This document shows positions 13,106 through 15,627 of a stretch of DNA of 15,627 nucleotides, one piece after another. Within the stretch, counting starts at the first letter, position 1; the number at the start of each line of letters is the position of its first letter. This stretch comes from Rhizobium sp. Q54. GTDB taxonomy: Bacteria; Pseudomonadota; Alphaproteobacteria; Rickettsiales; UBA1997. Where the stretch lies: the NCBI GenBank assembly GCA_945865855.1, contig CAMBES010000012.1:1-15627 (forward strand). Reading direction: 5' to 3'. Below the pieces are notes generated by a model, which searched no databases, was not told the origin of the DNA, and saw only the letters and a program-made list of their open reading frames with translations. A program made the translations under genes and the position numbers.

Positions 13106-15627
13106 ATGTCTAACTTTATTGCAACTTCCGTAATCGATCTCGCAGTTAGAAAGTTTAATTTTTTCTCTCTGCCGCAAGCGGCAAAAAAACTGAATCGCGA
13201 TATTTCAAAATTGCCCTTCAGCTTAAAAATTTTACTCGAGAATTTAGTTAGAAATTTCGATGGAGAGGTGGTCAGAGAAGAGCATCTTTTGGCGGTAATA
13301 GACTCAGTAAAAAATTCAGAAAAAAGAATTGAAATCGCCTTTTCTCCAGCACGAGTTTTAATGCAGGATTTTACCGGAGTTCCTGCCGTAGTTGATCTGG
13401 CGGCGATGCGAGATGCAGTAAAAAAAATGGGCAAAGATCCAAAAAAAATTAATCCTTTAGTTGCGGTTGATTTAGTAATTGACCACTCAGTACAAGTAGA
13501 TTTCGCCGGCGATAAAAATTCTCTCAAGCAAAATGTTGACCTTGAATTCGAAAGAAATTTTGAGCGTTATGAGTTCCTAAAATGGGCACAAAAATCCTTT
13601 GATAATTTTCGCGTTGTTCCACCTGGAATGGGAATTTGTCACCAAGTTAATCTAGAAAACCTAGCTCATGTTGTTTGGAGCGCGGGAAACAAAAAAGAAT
13701 CTTTGGCTTACTTCGACACCGTCGTCGGCACTGACAGTCACACCACAATGATTAACGGTCTTGGCGTTTTAGGTTGGGGCGTTGGTGGAATTGAAGCAGA
13801 AGCGGCAATGCTTGGCCAACCAGTTTCAATGCTTATTCCAGAAGTAATCGGTTTCAAACTTACGGGCAAATTACAGTCGAATATTACTGCAACCGATTTG
13901 GTTTTGACCATCACACAAATTCTGCGCAAAAAAGGCGTAGTCGGAAAGTTTGTAGAATTTTTTGGCGAAGCCGTTTCGACTCTTTCTCTGGCTGATCGTG
14001 CAACAATCGCCAATATGGCTCCAGAATATGGCGCAACCTGCGGCCTCTTCCCAATCGACAATATAACAATTGATTACATGCGCCTGACTTCTCGCAAAGA
14101 AGAAGTAGTTGCACTCGCACAAGAATACGCAAAAGAGCAGGGCGTTTTTGTCGAGGATTACAAAAATTATTCTCCTACTTTTAGTGAAGTAGTTGAGCTA
14201 GATATTTCAAGCGTTCGCCCAAGTTTGGCCGGCCCAAAACGCCCACAAGACAAAGTATTTTTGGAAGATGTTTTTCACTCTTACGACGCTTTTCAAAAAG
14301 AGCTTGGTTTGCCGATTCATGAAAATAAATTTTTAATCCCTGAGTTAAATACTGATTTAGCTGACGGAGATGTGGTGATTGCGGCAATTACTTCTTGCAC
14401 CAACACTTCCAATCCTTCTGTTTTAATGGCTGCAGGATTGTTAGCAAAGAAGGCGGTGGAAAGAGGTTTGAAAGTTAAGGGTCATGTAAAAACTTCACTG
14501 GCCCCAGGATCGCAAGTAGTTACTGAATATTTAACCGAGTCGGGATTGCAAAGCTACCTTGATCAACTTGGTTTTAACATAGTTGGTTACGGTTGCACAA
14601 CCTGCATTGGTAATTCTGGCCCTCTTCATCCGCAAATCGAAGAAACTATAAAAAATAAAAATCTTGTGGTTGGCGCTGTTCTCTCGGGAAACCGCAATTT
14701 TGAAGGTCGCGTTCATCCTTTAGTGAAAGCTAATTACCTCGCTTCTCCGCCATTAGTAGTTGCTTACGCCTTAGCTGGAACTTTGAAAATCAACCTCGCG
14801 CAAGATCCGATTGGCACTGATATGAAAGGCGAAAAAGTTTTTCTAAAAGATATTTGGCCAAGCAAAGAAGAAATTAATGAAATCGAAAAAAAGCATCTGC
14901 ATCGCGAAACTTTTGGTAAAAAATATTCTGATTTATTCAACGGCGGAGAGGATTGGCAGCGCATTCAGGTTGAACAATCCGACACTTACGCCTGGAATGA
15001 AAAAAGTACTTACATCCGTTTGCCAAATTTCTTCGATGATTTGAATCGCGACAATGCGACTGAAATTAAAGCCGCACGCGTTCTAGCAATTTTTGGAGAC
15101 TCAATAACGACAGACCACATTTCTCCAGCGGGAAATATTTCCGCTACTTCTCCAGCCGCTGCTTACTTAAGCGCGAAAGAGGTCGAGAAAAAAGATTTCA
15201 ATTCTTATGGTGCACGTCGCGGCAATCACGAAATAATGATGCGTGGCACTTTCGCCAATATTCGTATCAAAAATGAAATGCTAGGCGGAGTTAAGGAAGG
15301 AGGCTTCACTAAAGATTCTCAAGGAGAAGTGGTTTCAATTTACGATGCAGCAATGTCATTCAAAGAAAAAAATACTTCTTTGGTGATTTTTGCTGGTAAG
15401 GAATACGGTACTGGTTCTTCGCGTGACTGGGCAGCAAAAGGTACATTTTTGCTTGGGGTTAAAGCTGTAGTCGCCGAAAGTTTCGAAAGAATTCATCGTT
15501 CAAATTTAATCGGAATGGGCGTTCTGCCTCTGATTTTCAAAGCTGGTGAAAGTCGTAAAACCCTTGGCTTAACAGGTGACGAAGTAATTGATGTCTTAGG
15601 AGTCACTTCTAGCATCCATCCGAAGCA
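13106..15627 (+). CDS. acnA: Aconitate hydratase (AcnA/IRP1-type), 3' end cut by window
   Basis: TCA-cycle enzyme interconverting citrate and isocitrate through cis-aconitate with a [4Fe-4S] cluster. The reading frame stays open for 840 complete codons to the window edge. AcnA is about 890 residues, so about 50 are missing. The cluster cysteines are C431 (SCTNTSNPS), C497 and C500 (GCTTC). Other family motifs are DFTGVPAVVDLAAMR (88-102), VDLVIDHSVQVD (121-132), VGTDSHTTMINGLGVLGWGV (207-226), SGNRNFEGRVHP, FGDSITTDHISPAGN and the swivel-domain GSSRDWAAKG. The early DFTGVP and single-chain order identify the AcnA/IRP1 branch, not AcnB. The ATG follows the timA stop after one base (TAAAATG). 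This favours translational coupling, and there is no Shine-Dalgarno. The protein carries no truncation or frameshift within the window. Confidence 0.96.
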   Translation, partial: MSNFIATSVIDLAVRKFNFFSLPQAAKKLNRDISKLPFSLKILLENLVRNFDGEVVREEHLLAVIDSVKNSEKRIEIAFSPARVLMQDFTGVPAVVDLAAMRDAVKKMGKDPKKINPLVAVDLVIDHSVQVDFAGDKNSLKQNVDLEFERNFERYEFLKWAQKSFDNFRVVPPGMGICHQVNLENLAHVVWSAGNKKESLAYFDTVVGTDSHTTMINGLGVLGWGVGGIEAEAAMLGQPVSMLIPEVIGFKLTGKLQSNITATDLVLTITQILRKKGVVGKFVEFFGEAVSTLSLADRATIANMAPEYGATCGLFPIDNITIDYMRLTSRKEEVVALAQEYAKEQGVFVEDYKNYSPTFSEVVELDISSVRPSLAGPKRPQDKVFLEDVFHSYDAFQKELGLPIHENKFLIPELNTDLADGDVVIAAITSCTNTSNPSVLMAAGLLAKKAVERGLKVKGHVKTSLAPGSQVVTEYLTESGLQSYLDQLGFNIVGYGCTTCIGNSGPLHPQIEETIKNKNLVVGAVLSGNRNFEGRVHPLVKANYLASPPLVVAYALAGTLKINLAQDPIGTDMKGEKVFLKDIWPSKEEINEIEKKHLHRETFGKKYSDLFNGGEDWQRIQVEQSDTYAWNEKSTYIRLPNFFDDLNRDNATEIKAARVLAIFGDSITTDHISPAGNISATSPAAAYLSAKEVEKKDFNSYGARRGNHEIMMRGTFANIRIKNEMLGGVKEGGFTKDSQGEVVSIYDAAMSFKEKNTSLVIFAGKEYGTGSSRDWAAKGTFLLGVKAVVAESFERIHRSNLIGMGVLPLIFKAGESRKTLGLTGDEVIDVLGVTSSIHPK

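Noticed and set aside
1..15627. Search for mobile elements, CRISPR arrays, phage genes, toxin-antitoxin or defence cassettes
   Set aside because: Every long frame that is not a shadow belongs to a recognised housekeeping family. No transposase, integrase, att duplication or regularly spaced repeat array is visible.

Overview
The window looks like core chromosome of an AT-rich alphaproteobacterium. Three observations point there: the rpoZ-rsh pair, the hflC-htrA pair, and a Tim44-domain membrane protein whose C-terminal half reads like the alphaproteobacterial TimA family. The tRNA-His has the canonical extra G(-1) paired with C73. As I understand it, a large alphaproteobacterial clade (Rhizobiales, Rhodobacterales, Caulobacterales and relatives) has lost that feature, so the organism probably lies outside it, for example in a Rickettsiales/Holosporales-type or other basal lineage. 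Palindromic repeats beginning CGTCATTGTGAG resemble repeats common in Rickettsiales genomes. The presence of carAB and glnA argues against an extremely reduced Rickettsia-like metabolism. The taxonomy is an inference from one window.

Layout: map (methionine aminopeptidase, minus strand, cut by the left edge) diverges from rpoZ and rsh on the plus strand. A 107-bp convergent gap holds a palindromic repeat. It is followed on the minus strand by a DegP/HtrA-type periplasmic protease and, upstream of that in the same direction, hflC; a second palindromic repeat separates these two. hflC diverges from glnA. Then glnA, carA and carB run along the plus strand, with a 14-bp perfect hairpin between glnA and carA and a third palindrome between carA and carB. 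Next come a consensus-like promoter, tRNA-His, timA and acnA (aconitase, cut by the right edge), closely packed and probably one transcription unit.

Functionally this is housekeeping: N-terminal methionine removal, RNA polymerase assembly plus stringent-response alarmone control, envelope protein quality control, ammonium assimilation into glutamine, use of glutamine for carbamoyl phosphate (arginine and pyrimidine precursor), a tRNA, a membrane-associated adaptor and a TCA-cycle enzyme. I see no mobile element, CRISPR array, phage gene, defence cassette or unexplained gene cluster, and I do not claim a new system. The points worth a second look are the repeat elements in operon gaps, the near-total lack of Shine-Dalgarno sequences, hflC without an adjacent hflK, an altered RXKD motif in the Rsh synthetase, and the tRNA-timA-acnA arrangement.
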